Positions 26,141 through 34,201 of a stretch of DNA of 64,000 nucleotides are shown piece after piece. Positions within the stretch are counted from its first letter, which is position 1. Every line of letters begins with the position of its first letter. The notes beneath the pieces were generated by a model. It was given only the letters and a program-made list of their open reading frames with translations, was not told where the DNA came from and did not search any database. This stretch comes from Metapseudomonas resinovorans DSM 21078. Its GTDB lineage: Bacteria; Pseudomonadota; Gammaproteobacteria; Pseudomonadales; Pseudomonadaceae. The stretch covers positions 1-64,000 of the forward strand of contig NZ_AUIE01000023.1 in NCBI RefSeq assembly GCF_000423545.1. Reading direction: 5' to 3'. The position numbers and the translations under genes were made by a program.

Positions 26141-27151
26141 ATGATCAAAAGCTTCCAACTCGCCCAAGGGGCGTTGCATCCCAGCGAAGACCAGGACAGC
26201 CAGATGCTGCTCTTCGTCAATCCGGACACCGCCGAGCGCGACCTGCTGCGAAGCAGGTTCCACCTTGATGAGCATGCCCTGGCCTCGGCGCTGGACCCCG
26301 ACGAGGTGTCGCGCATCGAGTTCCACCCAGACAGCCTGTTCCTGATCTGGAAACGCCCGGAGAACTACTCCGGTGGCGACAGTTTCTCCTTCGAGGTGTC
26401 GTCGTTCGGCCTGTTGCTCAACGCCGAGCGCCTGGTAGTGATCGCTCCGGACGACTCGCAGATGCGAGGCCTCGGTGTCCGCCACGATCTGCACACGCCG
26501 CTGGATGTGCTGCTGGACATGCTGCTGCACAACATCCACCACTACCTGGGTCACCTCAAGGTGATCAAGATGGTCGCCCGCGAGCTGCAGCAGCGCTTTA
26601 ACAGCTCGATGCAGAACCACCATCTCGTGCAGATGTTCAACCTCAGCGAGAGCCTGATCTATTACATCAACGCCATCCACAGCAACGGCACGGTGCTCTC
26701 GCGCCTGCGCAACCACGCCGAGAAGCACCACTTCGGCGCGGAAGTGGTGGCGCTGATCGATGACCTGATCATCGAGAACACCCAGTGTTACAAGCAGGCG
26801 GAAATCTACTCGACGGTGTTCGCCGGGCTGATGGATGCCCGCGGCAACCTGGCCAACAACACCATGAACGAAATGCTGCGCAAGCTGACCCACATCAACG
26901 TGGTGTTCCTGCCCCTGAACCTGATTGCCAGCATCGGCGGCATGTCCGAGTTCAGCATGATGACCACCGGTGTGCCCTGGTGGCTGGCGTATCCGGCCCT
27001 GGTGCTGGCAATGCTGCTGCTGGGCGGCGTGATGGTGCTGTTCCTGCAGCGAATGGCCCGAGATTTCCGCGCGGCTCGCCCTAGGCCTTCAGGGGAGGTT
27101 GGCTCGCAGGGGCGTAGGCGAGGAAGGCTTTTCACCTGGGTCTTCTCGTGA
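26141..27151 (+). CDS. CorA-like (2-TM-GxN) transporter with GMS instead of GMN
   Basis: 336 residues; ATG at 26141 follows GGGGAGTCC. A large N-terminal cytosolic domain with long helices leads to two C-terminal membrane segments, 'INVVFLPLNLIASIGGM' and 'WWLAYPALVLAMLLLGG', the CorA layout. The signature that should read G-M-N at the end of TM1 reads G-M-S ('GGMSEFSMM'). In studied CorA proteins changes in GMN generally abolish magnesium transport, so the ion or function may differ. It is co-oriented with the RimK-like gene, 30 bases away, and may be part of that system. Confidence 0.82.
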   Translation: MIKSFQLAQGALHPSEDQDSQMLLFVNPDTAERDLLRSRFHLDEHALASALDPDEVSRIEFHPDSLFLIWKRPENYSGGDSFSFEVSSFGLLLNAERLVVIAPDDSQMRGLGVRHDLHTPLDVLLDMLLHNIHHYLGHLKVIKMVARELQQRFNSSMQNHHLVQMFNLSESLIYYINAIHSNGTVLSRLRNHAEKHHFGAEVVALIDDLIIENTQCYKQAEIYSTVFAGLMDARGNLANNTMNEMLRKLTHINVVFLPLNLIASIGGMSEFSMMTTGVPWWLAYPALVLAMLLLGGVMVLFLQRMARDFRAARPRPSGEVGSQGRRRGRLFTWVFS

Positions 27152-27244
27152 GGCCAGGGTCATTGGCGTGCGCGGTTATCCGCCCGCGGATTCACCTGGA
27201 TCATTCGGCGCAGGATGTCGGCCGAGTCTTGACTGGAGTGTGTG

Positions 27245-27349
27245 ATGAGCAGCACTGAGGCTGGCTTGCTGGTGGTTTCCCTGATTCTTCTGTTTGCGGT
27301 GGTGAGCTTCTATCTGGACTTCGTGAGAAAGAAGGACAAGTCCAGCTGA
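27245..27349 (+). CDS. Small single-span membrane protein (34 aa)
   Basis: ATG at 27245 follows GGAGTG. The peptide has one hydrophobic helix of about 20 residues ('LLVVSLILLFAVVSFYL') and a basic tail 'VRKKDKSS', so the C-terminus should be cytosolic. Too short for domain assignment. It lies alone between the CorA-like gene and a Crp-type regulator read from the other strand. Confidence 0.55.
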   Translation: MSSTEAGLLVVSLILLFAVVSFYLDFVRKKDKSS

Positions 27350-27391
27350 CGTTACCGCTTCCCGTCAGGCACCGCCCCAAGGGTGCCAGGT

Positions 27392-28078
27392 TCAGCCAAG
27401 CAGCCTGCTGTAGCAGTCCGTCACTGCGCCGTAGCATTCGCAGGCAGCCGCCTCTAGCCCGGTGCGATCGAGGATGGTGATTTCACCGCGGGTGTAGTGA
27501 ATGAGGTGTTTCTGCTGCAACGCCCCCGCCGCCACGGTGATGCCGCTGCGGCGTACCCCGAGCATGTCGGCAAGAAGCTCATGGGTGAGGTGGAAATGAT
27601 CGGCCTGCGCGCGGTCCTGGGTCATCAGCAACCAGCGAGCCAGTCGTGGCTGGATCTGATGGAAATGCGTGCAGGCGGCCGTTTGCGCCAACTGTGCCAT
27701 CAAGACGAAGAGGTAGCGGTTCATTCGGCGCTGCAGAGCAGGGCACTCGCCCAGCTCGCGTGCAAACTGCGGGGCCGTAATTCGCCAGGCGATACCGGCG
27801 CCTTGCACCACCGCTCGGTTCGGCGCCTTGCGAACGCCCAGCAGGAGCGTTACGCCCAGCATGCCCTCGCTGCCGATCAGCCCCATCTCCAGGGGGCGAT
27901 GGGCGTCCAGCTTCGCTATCAGCGAGATGAACCCGGTAAGCGGGAAGTAAGCGTGACTGTAGGGCTGATCTGCCTCGCAAAGCGTGCGGCCGAAGTCCAG
28001 GTTTACCGATTCGCAACGGTTCAGGATCCGGTCACGTTCCCGCCCCGGGATGCCGCTGAGCAGTCGGTTGGTCACCAT
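27392..28078 (-). CDS. Crp/Fnr family transcriptional regulator
   Basis: 228 residues. The N-terminal cyclic-nucleotide-like barrel is present ('YFPLTGFISLIAKLDAHRPLEMGLIGSEGMLG') and the C-terminal winged helix 'FHLTHELLADMLGVRRSGITVAAGAL' is clear. FNR-type N-terminal Cys cluster is absent. It ends 'ACECYGAVTDCYSRLL', a Cys-rich tail shared with the second Crp protein at 29348, showing that the two are paralogues. Targets unknown; the surrounding small stress-type genes are candidates. Confidence 0.85.
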   Translation of the reverse strand: MVTNRLLSGIPGRERDRILNRCESVNLDFGRTLCEADQPYSHAYFPLTGFISLIAKLDAHRPLEMGLIGSEGMLGVTLLLGVRKAPNRAVVQGAGIAWRITAPQFARELGECPALQRRMNRYLFVLMAQLAQTAACTHFHQIQPRLARWLLMTQDRAQADHFHLTHELLADMLGVRRSGITVAAGALQQKHLIHYTRGEITILDRTGLEAAACECYGAVTDCYSRLLG

Positions 28079-28358
28079 GGCCGCCTCCTTTTGCCTTGCA
28101 GCTCACGGACGTCGTGGGGTTGAGCGGGAAGTCTGCTGACTGCGCGCATGCTGCACTCTGGCGCCTAGCGCTGGCGGTGGTCTGTTCGGTAGGGCACGCA
28201 AGCCGGACTGATTGCAGTCGAGGCCGCCGTCAGGTCGCGTGCCTCGTGGGGGTGGTCAGCGGCTTGTCATGAGTGCGTTGCCGTACAGACCGCTCCGTGA
28301 CTTCGGCCGCAACCTGCATGGAAGCGGGTCTGCGCCGGGCCGAGTAAGGAGATTGAAC

Positions 28359-28505
28359 ATGTTCGAAGCTATCGTGATCGTCTTGTTGGTTGTGTGGGCG
28401 CTGGGCGTGCTCACATCGTTCTACATCGGGGGGCTCATCCACATTCTCCTGTTCCTGGCGATCGCGCTGGTCATGTTCCGGCCCAAGCTGGTGCGGCGCG
28501 ATTGA
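28359..28505 (+). CDS. lmo0937/DUF5670-type small membrane protein (48 aa)
   Basis: ATG 28359 follows TAAGGAG by six bases. Two hydrophobic helices separated by a short 'SFYIGGLIH' turn, ending in 'MFRPKLVRRD', match the lmo0937-like family of ~50-residue membrane proteins. Such proteins are commonly general-stress genes, but their function is unknown. Single-gene unit. Confidence 0.7.
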   Translation: MFEAIVIVLLVVWALGVLTSFYIGGLIHILLFLAIALVMFRPKLVRRD

Positions 28506-28573
28506 CGGAGTCTGTCTGAGTCAACTGTTGCTGGAACGTCCCGAGCGAAACCGATTGCCGAGTTTTTTCCCAG

Positions 28574-28593
28574 AAAAAACCCGCACGAGCGGG
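28574..28593 (-). terminator. Intrinsic terminator, minus strand
   Basis: CCCGC (28580-28584) pairs with GCGGG (28589-28593) around ACGA. On the minus strand it is followed by six T (28579-28574). It would end minus-strand transcripts such as that of the small gene at 28810-29052. Confidence 0.6.
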
Positions 28594-28809
28594 CTGTGGA
28601 AACGTGGCCTCGGCAGCTATGAGTCAGCCATAAGGTCCACCACGGCCGCGCTGATGAAACCGGCGTAGGCCTGTAAGGTTGGCAGGTGACGGCAGGGCAG
28701 CGGCGAGGTACCTCTCGCGCTGCCTTGATCGATCCACATCACCAGGTCCATCTGTCTGTGCGGGGTTGGGATTATGCCGCCCCGGACCGATGCCCCGGGC
28801 TGGTGTTGG
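28594..28809. other. Intergenic, nothing recognised
   Basis: Between the minus-strand terminator and the next small gene no ORF with a ribosome site, repeat or RNA was recognised. It presumably includes the 3' untranslated part of the small minus-strand gene. Confidence 0.4.
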
Positions 28810-29052
28810 TCAGCATTCCGGTGAGCTGAATACGGGCGCGTCGCGTGCGTCGAAGCTCAGGATTTTGTTCAGAGCACGCTCTGCGGCGGTGCGCGCTTCG
28901 GAGAGTCGGGAAAAGTTGGCCCGGTCATAGACGAGATGAAAGCTCGCTTCGGTATCCGGGCTGTGCGGTTTGACAGCAACGAATGCCAGGGCGTGGTCGC
29001 CGTTCATGCGTGCTTCGCTCCATGCAACGTGCGCGGGGAAGTTTCGTTTCAT
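28810..29052 (-). CDS. Small hypothetical protein (80 aa)
   Basis: The start at 29052 is chosen because GAGG lies eight bases upstream of this ATG; an earlier in-frame ATG at 29091 has no such site. The sequence has 'HVAWSEARMNGDHALAFVAVKPHSP' and a helical 'SRLSEARTAAERALNKILS'. No membrane segment or signal peptide. A terminator for this strand lies about 220 bases downstream. Function unknown. Confidence 0.55.
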   Translation of the reverse strand: MKRNFPAHVAWSEARMNGDHALAFVAVKPHSPDTEASFHLVYDRANFSRLSEARTAAERALNKILSFDARDAPVFSSPEC

Positions 29053-29347
29053 GTTGACCTCGGCCCGATCGTGAGGTGGGTAGACGTCCACTATCTACCT
29101 TCTGGCCGGCAATTACTTGCCTTTGTCGGTAAACCGGACCAGGGGTTATCCCTTGTCGGCTGCACCGCGAAGCGACGGTGAACGCATTTGGAATAACAGG
29201 GTGCGGCCAGGCGTCCGGTCGGCTGGTACGAAGCAGGAAAGCCTCCACCGGACACCCTGCGTCCGGTGGCTCACCCAGGGGTCATCCTGTTGTCCTATCG
29301 TTACAAGGACGAGGCCCTTTCAGGTGCTCGATTCATGGGTGACCTCT

Positions 29348-30100
29348 ATGCCGCGCACGCCTTCGCCATTGCAGAATCACCTGCTCGCCGCATTGCCGGA
29401 AGAGGTTCAGCAACGCCTGATCCCGCAGCTCGAACTGGTACCCCTGCCGCTCGGCAAGGTCTTGTATGAGTCGGGTGACACCTTGCGGCATGTGTATTTC
29501 CCCACGGACTCGATCGTTTCCCTGCTCTATGTGATGGAAAACGGTTCCTCGGCGGAAATCTCGGTGGTCGGCAATGAAGGTCTGATTGGCCTGGCGGTGT
29601 TCATGGGGGGTGAAAGCACACCGAGCCGAGCCATCGTGCAGAGCGCCGGCCACGCCTACCGGCTGCAAGGGCAGCGTTTGAAAACCGAGGTCAATCGCCA
29701 CGGGGAGCTGCTGCTCCTGATGCTGCGCTACACCCAGGCATTGATTACCCAGATGGCACAAACGGCGGTCTGCAACCGGCACCATTCGATCGACCAGCAG
29801 TTGTGCCGCTGGTTGCTGTTGTCGCTGGATCGCCTGCCGAGCAACCACCTGACGATGACCCAGGAATTGATCGCGAACATGCTTGGTGTGCGCCGCGAAG
29901 GCGTCACGGATGCCGCGGGCAAGCTGCAGAAGCTTGGTGTGATCGAGTACAGCCGCGGGCACATCACGGTACTCGACCGTCCCAGGCTCGAGGCACTGAG
30001 CTGCGAGTGCTATGCCGTGGTGAAGAAAGAAACCGACCGCCTGCTGCCCTATGCAACTGAGGGGCGGCCTGCAGATCAGATGATCCGGCAGGAATTCTGA
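29348..30100 (+). CDS. Crp/Fnr family transcriptional regulator (paralogue)
   Basis: 250 residues from ATG 29348; an in-frame GTG at 29339 is a close alternative. Barrel domain 'HVYFPTDSIVSLLYVMENGSSAEISVVGNEGLIG' and winged helix 'LTMTQELIANMLGVRREGVTDAAGKL' mirror the regulator at 27392-28078, including the tail 'LSCECYAVVKKETDRLL'. As there, no iron-sulfur Cys set of the FNR type is present. It converges on, and overlaps by 25 bases, the small gene 30076-30312. Confidence 0.85.
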   Translation: MPRTPSPLQNHLLAALPEEVQQRLIPQLELVPLPLGKVLYESGDTLRHVYFPTDSIVSLLYVMENGSSAEISVVGNEGLIGLAVFMGGESTPSRAIVQSAGHAYRLQGQRLKTEVNRHGELLLLMLRYTQALITQMAQTAVCNRHHSIDQQLCRWLLLSLDRLPSNHLTMTQELIANMLGVRREGVTDAAGKLQKLGVIEYSRGHITVLDRPRLEALSCECYAVVKKETDRLLPYATEGRPADQMIRQEF

Positions 30101-30312
30101 TGGTTGCGATTGTCGGCCTTGACCAGCCGGGTGACGCTTTGCAGGCTGATCAGGTCCTCGCCGCGGGCGAGGAAGTCCTCATAGCGCATCAGGCTGGCGG
30201 TCGACACCGGCACGTTGATCACGGTGAGTGTATCGTCTGGCACGCTTTCGCGTCGGGTGATCCGGATGATGTTGCCGGAGCCTCTCGCCACGACGAAGTA
30301 CGCGGTAATCAT
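30076..30312 (-). CDS. Small hypothetical protein (78 aa)
   Basis: AAAGGAG lies six bases before the ATG at 30312; the ATG at 30318 sits directly against it and is too close. The peptide has 'ITAYFVVARGSGNIIRITRRES' and 'LMRYEDFLARGEDLISLQSVTRLV'. No signal or membrane helix. Its 3' end overlaps the Crp paralogue's end, a convergent overlap that may give antisense effects. Function unknown. Confidence 0.55.
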   Translation of the reverse strand: MITAYFVVARGSGNIIRITRRESVPDDTLTVINVPVSTASLMRYEDFLARGEDLISLQSVTRLVKADNRNHQNSCRII

Positions 30313-30355
30313 GCTCATCTCCTTTACCAGGCTGGCCTTTGGCTGGAGTTTGCTG

Positions 30356-30571
30356 TCAGAGGGTGCGGCTTCTCTCGAAAAAGCTGATCACTTGCTTCTC
30401 GGCTTCTTCATGCGTCATCTGGTAGCGCTCCTGGATCAGGTTGGCCAGCTTCTGGGTATCGCCTTCGGAGCCAATCAACTCGGCCACTGTCAGTTCATCC
30501 CAGACGACCCTGGCGGTACCCACCAGCTCTCGCCATTTGCCCTTGATGATGTCTGCAAGAACCCTGCTCAT
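30356..30571 (-). CDS. CsbD family stress protein
   Basis: 71 residues. 'IIKGKWRELVGTARVVWDELTVAEL' and 'GDTQKLANLIQERYQMTHEEAEKQV' are the standard CsbD pattern. CsbD-like proteins are small, hydrophilic and induced by general stress; their molecular role is unknown. GAGG lies seven bases before the start. With the 78-residue gene 43 bases downstream it could form a small operon. Confidence 0.82.
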   Translation of the reverse strand: MSRVLADIIKGKWRELVGTARVVWDELTVAELIGSEGDTQKLANLIQERYQMTHEEAEKQVISFFERSRTL

Positions 30572-30733
30572 TGTCTGGCCTCGATCATTGGATGGCGGGA
30601 CTCGCGAACGGGCGAGCGCTCATCGCAATCATCATCTCAGGAGCAGGGTGTTCGGTCGGTGCGCCATCGCGCATAGCGCTGTTGAGTTGCGCAGATGCGG
30701 GCTGTAGCCGGGAAGGCCGCCGAGCGCTGGGGA

Positions 30734-31030
30734 TCAGCGCCCGGGAGCCTCGACAGGAGTGATGTCGGTGAGTTCGTCATCACCACGTGGGGTGATGGAA
30801 CAGCCGAAGGACTGAGGGGGCTGGTTCTCCTGCGGCAAGCGCTGTTCGCCTGGAACTCTGCCCTCGGCTTGTCGTTCCGGCATCAGCGCGCAGCGGTTCT
30901 TGATGATGGCGTCGACCCTGTCGAGGAAGTGGTAGAGGGCGTGTGTTCGTTGTTTACGCGCGAGGCTATCAAGTTCCTGCGCAGCGGCATCGACGGTATC
31001 AGGGGTTTGGCTATCGGCTTCGGCGGTCAT
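30734..31030 (-). CDS. Small hypothetical protein (98 aa)
   Basis: GAGGAG lies five bases before the ATG at 31030, strong support for translation. The chain is hydrophilic, with a helical section 'ELDSLARKQRTHALYHFLDRVDAIIKN' and a Pro-rich C-terminus. No signal peptide or known domain. It fits the stress-type islet around it. Confidence 0.55.
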   Translation of the reverse strand: MTAEADSQTPDTVDAAAQELDSLARKQRTHALYHFLDRVDAIIKNRCALMPERQAEGRVPGEQRLPQENQPPQSFGCSITPRGDDELTDITPVEAPGR

Positions 31031-31208
31031 GTCAGCTCCTCACAGGCGCAATGGCGTGCTGCAAACATGCTCTCAGGCTGGCTGCGCGCAGTCGGTGCGC
31101 TAGGGCACTTAGCCCTCTGTGGGCTGGCGCACCGAGAGGACTCGCCGGACCTGCAATGATTGATGCGAGCGACTGCAATCCTGCAGCGCATTCGTCCCTG
31201 AGGTCGTC

Positions 31209-31385
31209 ATGCACACCTACATTGATCCCAACCTGCCTCGAAAACCCGGCAAACGTCATTCCAGAGGCCCGCTTCCCCTGAAAACGCCTGGCGAGCTGCT
31301 GTTGCGCAGTGCCGAGGAAGCGAACGAGGCGGCACGCGTGCCGCAGAGCGATGAAACGCCACCCCATCAGGGTCCCAAGGCTTGA
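31209..31385 (+). CDS. Small hypothetical protein (58 aa)
   Basis: ATG 31209 follows TGAGG by six bases. The 58 residues are hydrophilic: a basic N-terminal section rich in Pro, Arg and Lys, and a C-terminal section with 'ELLLRSAEEANEAARVPQ'. No domain recognised. Support comes from the ribosome site and codon use similar to neighbours. Confidence 0.45.
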   Translation: MHTYIDPNLPRKPGKRHSRGPLPLKTPGELLLRSAEEANEAARVPQSDETPPHQGPKA

Positions 31386-31493
31386 ACCTTGTGCCCTACA
31401 GGGCATGAGTGCGTTAGCGTACCGACGCCGGCTCCGCGCTCTGCAATGCTCATTGAACTGGCCCGCAGTAGTCCGGGCTTTAGCGAGAGCACC

Positions 31494-31700
31494 ATGAGCA
31501 TTTCAAGCTGTAGCGACAAATCGATCAGGGTCCAGACACTCCCGGACCCCGCAAAATCCCCCGAACGCGCACCGCGCTTGCCGACCTTTTCCAGGGCGGA
31601 ACTCTATTCGTTCCCGGACCCGGAAGAGGTCGCCGATGCACCCCCGACCGTCCGGCCCCCACGCAAGAAGACGCCTCCGGCAAAAGCAGCGATGCTGTGA
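31494..31700 (+). CDS. Small hypothetical protein (68 aa)
   Basis: ATG 31494 with a weak GAGAG upstream. The product is Pro-rich and polar ('DPAKSPERAPRLPTFSRAEL', 'DPEEVADAPPTVRPPRKKTPP') and probably disordered. It may be expressed with the 58-residue gene 108 bases upstream. Assignment is weak. Confidence 0.38.
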   Translation: MSISSCSDKSIRVQTLPDPAKSPERAPRLPTFSRAELYSFPDPEEVADAPPTVRPPRKKTPPAKAAML

Positions 31701-31796
31701 TTGCGCACATGCACGCCGGGTCCGCCCGGGTCTGAGCAAGCAGGCTGCAAGTCAGTCACTGGGCAGGGGCGGTACGATCGCCCAGCTGTCTCGTTC

Positions 31797-32699
31797 TCAG
31801 TCTGAAAACAGCTCGAACATCAACTGTCTTAGCCAGCGATTGGCGGAGTCCCGGTGGTACTTCGCATGCCAGAACAGGTTGATGTCGATCTCCGGTAGCT
31901 GCACCGGGTGGGGCAGGGCGATTAGGCCGAAGGGTTCGATGCAGGATTCGGCAAAGCGCTCGGGCACGGTGGCGAGCAGGTCGGTGCGCTGGAGGATATG
32001 GCCGACGGCGACGAAGTGAGGGACCTCGAGACGGATGTCTCGCTCGATCCCAATGCGGGCCATGTGGGTATCCACCTCGCCATGCCCAGTCGTGGCCGCG
32101 ACCACGCGCACATGGCCGTAGGCGCAGAAGTGTTCCAGGGTCAGCGGTTGGCGATTGACCGGATGGTCCTTGCGGCACATGCACACGTAGCGATGGTGGA
32201 ACAGTCGGCGCGTGAAGAAGCCTGCTTGAAGGTTGGGTAGCAACCCCACGGCGAGATCGACGGTGCCGTTCTGCAGCGCCTCGATCAGAGTCACCGAGGT
32301 GTTGCGCACGGTGCTGATACGGCATTTCGGTGCCAGGCGGGCGAGGGCGTCCATCAGGCGCGGGGTGAAATAGATTTCTCCGATGTCGGTCATGGCAATG
32401 GTGAACGTACGCTCGCAGGTCAGCGGGTCAAAGCTGTCCTGCCGGCTCAGCGCCTCGCGCAGGGTATGTATTGCCAGTGACACCGGCTCGGCCAGTTGCG
32501 CCGCGTAGGGAGTAGGCTCCATGCCCTGGTAGGTACGGACGAAGAGATCGTCTTGCAAGGTGGTACGCAGGCGCTTGAGTGCGTTGCTGACGGCCGGCTG
32601 GGTCAGTCCCAGGTTGTCAGCGGCTGTCGAGACGCGTCGGTCGATCAGCAACTGGTTGAAAACCACCAGCAGGTTCAGGTCCAGGTCACGCAGGTCCAT
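31797..32699 (-). CDS. nahR: NahR-type LysR activator, salicylate-responsive
   Basis: 300 residues from the ATG at 32699, which gives 'MDLRDLDLNLLVVFNQLL', almost identical to NahR of P. putida naphthalene plasmids. The match continues through 'LTQPAVSNALKRLRT', 'TYQGMEPTPYAAQLAEP', 'AMTDIGEIYFTPRLMDAL' and 'VPHFVAVGHILQRTDLLATVP'. NahR binds salicylate and activates nah/sal promoters. The gene is divergent from the salicylate hydroxylase with 139 bases between, as expected for direct control. Longer in-frame starts exist upstream but would run into the shared promoter. Confidence 0.92.
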   Translation of the reverse strand: MDLRDLDLNLLVVFNQLLIDRRVSTAADNLGLTQPAVSNALKRLRTTLQDDLFVRTYQGMEPTPYAAQLAEPVSLAIHTLREALSRQDSFDPLTCERTFTIAMTDIGEIYFTPRLMDALARLAPKCRISTVRNTSVTLIEALQNGTVDLAVGLLPNLQAGFFTRRLFHHRYVCMCRKDHPVNRQPLTLEHFCAYGHVRVVAATTGHGEVDTHMARIGIERDIRLEVPHFVAVGHILQRTDLLATVPERFAESCIEPFGLIALPHPVQLPEIDINLFWHAKYHRDSANRWLRQLMFELFSD

Positions 32700-32734
32700 G
32701 GGGCGTCTCGCGGTGCGGGAGAGTCGAGAGGAAT

Positions 32735-32749
32735 ATTCACAGTCGTAAT
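32735..32749 (+). promoter_or_regulatory. Candidate NahR binding site
   Basis: ATTCACAGTCGTAAT at 32735-32749 resembles the published NahR consensus (ATTCACGCT, two bases, TGAT), with three mismatches. It lies 90 bases before the nahG start in the divergent region. Known NahR sites lie about 60-80 bases before transcription starts, which fits. Confidence 0.5.
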
Positions 32750-32838
32750 AGTCTGTATGCAGGTTGGTGCATTTATCAATATTCCCAGGTTCGCCATGAT
32801 GGTTCCACTCCAACAACAACACCATCACGGGTACGAAC

Positions 32839-34128
32839 ATGAGCAAGAAGCCTGCCTTGCGCGTCGGAATCATCGGCGGCGGTATCTCCGGCGTCGCCCT
32901 GGCACTGGATCTGTGCCGCCACTCCCATCTCGACGTTCAACTGTTCGAGTCCGCTCCGGCCTTCGGTGAAGTGGGCGCGGGCGTTTCCTTCGGCGCCAAC
33001 GCTGTCCGGGCCATCGCCGGCCTGGGATTGGCCGAGCCTTACGGGCAGGTTGCCGACCGCACCCCGGAACCCTGGCAGGACGTGTGGTTCGAGTGGCGCC
33101 GCAGCAGCGATGCCGGCTACATCGGCGCCAGCGTGGCCCAGGGTGTGGGGCAGTCTTCGGTACACCGTGCGGACTTCCTTGATGTGCTCGCGAGCCGGCT
33201 GCCCGAGGGGGTGGCCCGGTTCAACAAGCGCGCTGTCCGCGTGGAGCAGCAGGGCCAGGAGGCCCGCGTGCAGTTCACCGACGGCAGTGAATACCGGGGT
33301 GACCTGCTGATCGCCGCCGACGGCATCAAGTCCGCCATTCGCAGCCATGTGCTGGACGGCATTGGCGCCGCGCCGGCCGCGCCGCGTTTCAGCGGCACCT
33401 GCGCCTACCGTGGCCTGATCGACAGCCTGCGCCTGCGTGAGGCCTATCGCGCCGCCGGTGTCGATGAGCATCTGGTGGACGTGCCGCAGATGTACCTCGG
33501 CCTCGACGGCCACATCCTGACCTTCCCGGTGAAGCAGGGCCGCATCATCAATGTGGTGGCCTTCGTTTCCGACCGCAGCAATCCCACGCCAACCTGGCCC
33601 CAGGATGCCCCCTGGGTACGCGAGGCCAGCCAGCGCGAGATGCTCGAAGCCTTCTCAGGCTGGGGCGATGCTGCACGCATCCTGCTGGAATGCATCCCCG
33701 CGCCGACGCACTGGGCGCTGCACGACCTGGCCGAACTGCCCGGCTACGTGCATCGCCGCGTGGCGCTGATTGGCGATGCGGCTCACGCCATGCTGCCGCA
33801 CCAGGGCGCCGGGGCCGGGCAGGGCCTGGAAGACGCCTACTTCCTGGCTCGCTTGCTGGGCGACCCGCAAGTGAGCCAGGGCAACCTCGGCGAGTTGCTG
33901 GCGGCCTACGACGCCTTGCGCCGTCCTCGCGCCTGCCGCGTACAGCGCACTTCCTGGGAAGCGGGCGAGCTGTACGAGCTGCGCGACCCGGCTATCGGGG
34001 ACAACGAGCATTCCCTGGGCGCTACCCTCGCCAGCCGCTTCGACTGGCTGTGGAACCATGACCTGGTTGCCGACGTGGCCGAAGCCCGTGCACGCCTGGG
34101 TTGGGCGACGCTGAGCAACTGCGCCTGA
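32839..34128 (+). CDS. nahG: Salicylate hydroxylase (salicylate 1-monooxygenase)
   Basis: 429 residues. FAD-dependent class A hydroxylase converting salicylate, NADH and oxygen to catechol and CO2. Very close to plasmid NahG: 'VGIIGGGISGVALAL' (FAD fold), 'GEVGAGVSFGANAVRAIAGLGL', 'DVWFEWRR', 'YRGDLLIAADGIKSAIRSHVL' (DG motif) and 'ALIGDAAHAMLPHQGAGAGQ' (GD motif). It is divergent from nahR. No catechol dioxygenase is in the window, so ring cleavage must be encoded elsewhere. Confidence 0.95.
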   Translation: MSKKPALRVGIIGGGISGVALALDLCRHSHLDVQLFESAPAFGEVGAGVSFGANAVRAIAGLGLAEPYGQVADRTPEPWQDVWFEWRRSSDAGYIGASVAQGVGQSSVHRADFLDVLASRLPEGVARFNKRAVRVEQQGQEARVQFTDGSEYRGDLLIAADGIKSAIRSHVLDGIGAAPAAPRFSGTCAYRGLIDSLRLREAYRAAGVDEHLVDVPQMYLGLDGHILTFPVKQGRIINVVAFVSDRSNPTPTWPQDAPWVREASQREMLEAFSGWGDAARILLECIPAPTHWALHDLAELPGYVHRRVALIGDAAHAMLPHQGAGAGQGLEDAYFLARLLGDPQVSQGNLGELLAAYDALRRPRACRVQRTSWEAGELYELRDPAIGDNEHSLGATLASRFDWLWNHDLVADVAEARARLGWATLSNCA

Positions 34129-34201
34129 TTTCGCCGCGTTTCACCGGGGTCGGCCTCGATGCTGGCCCCGGCTCTATAACAACGACAAGAAGAGCCATGC
34201 C

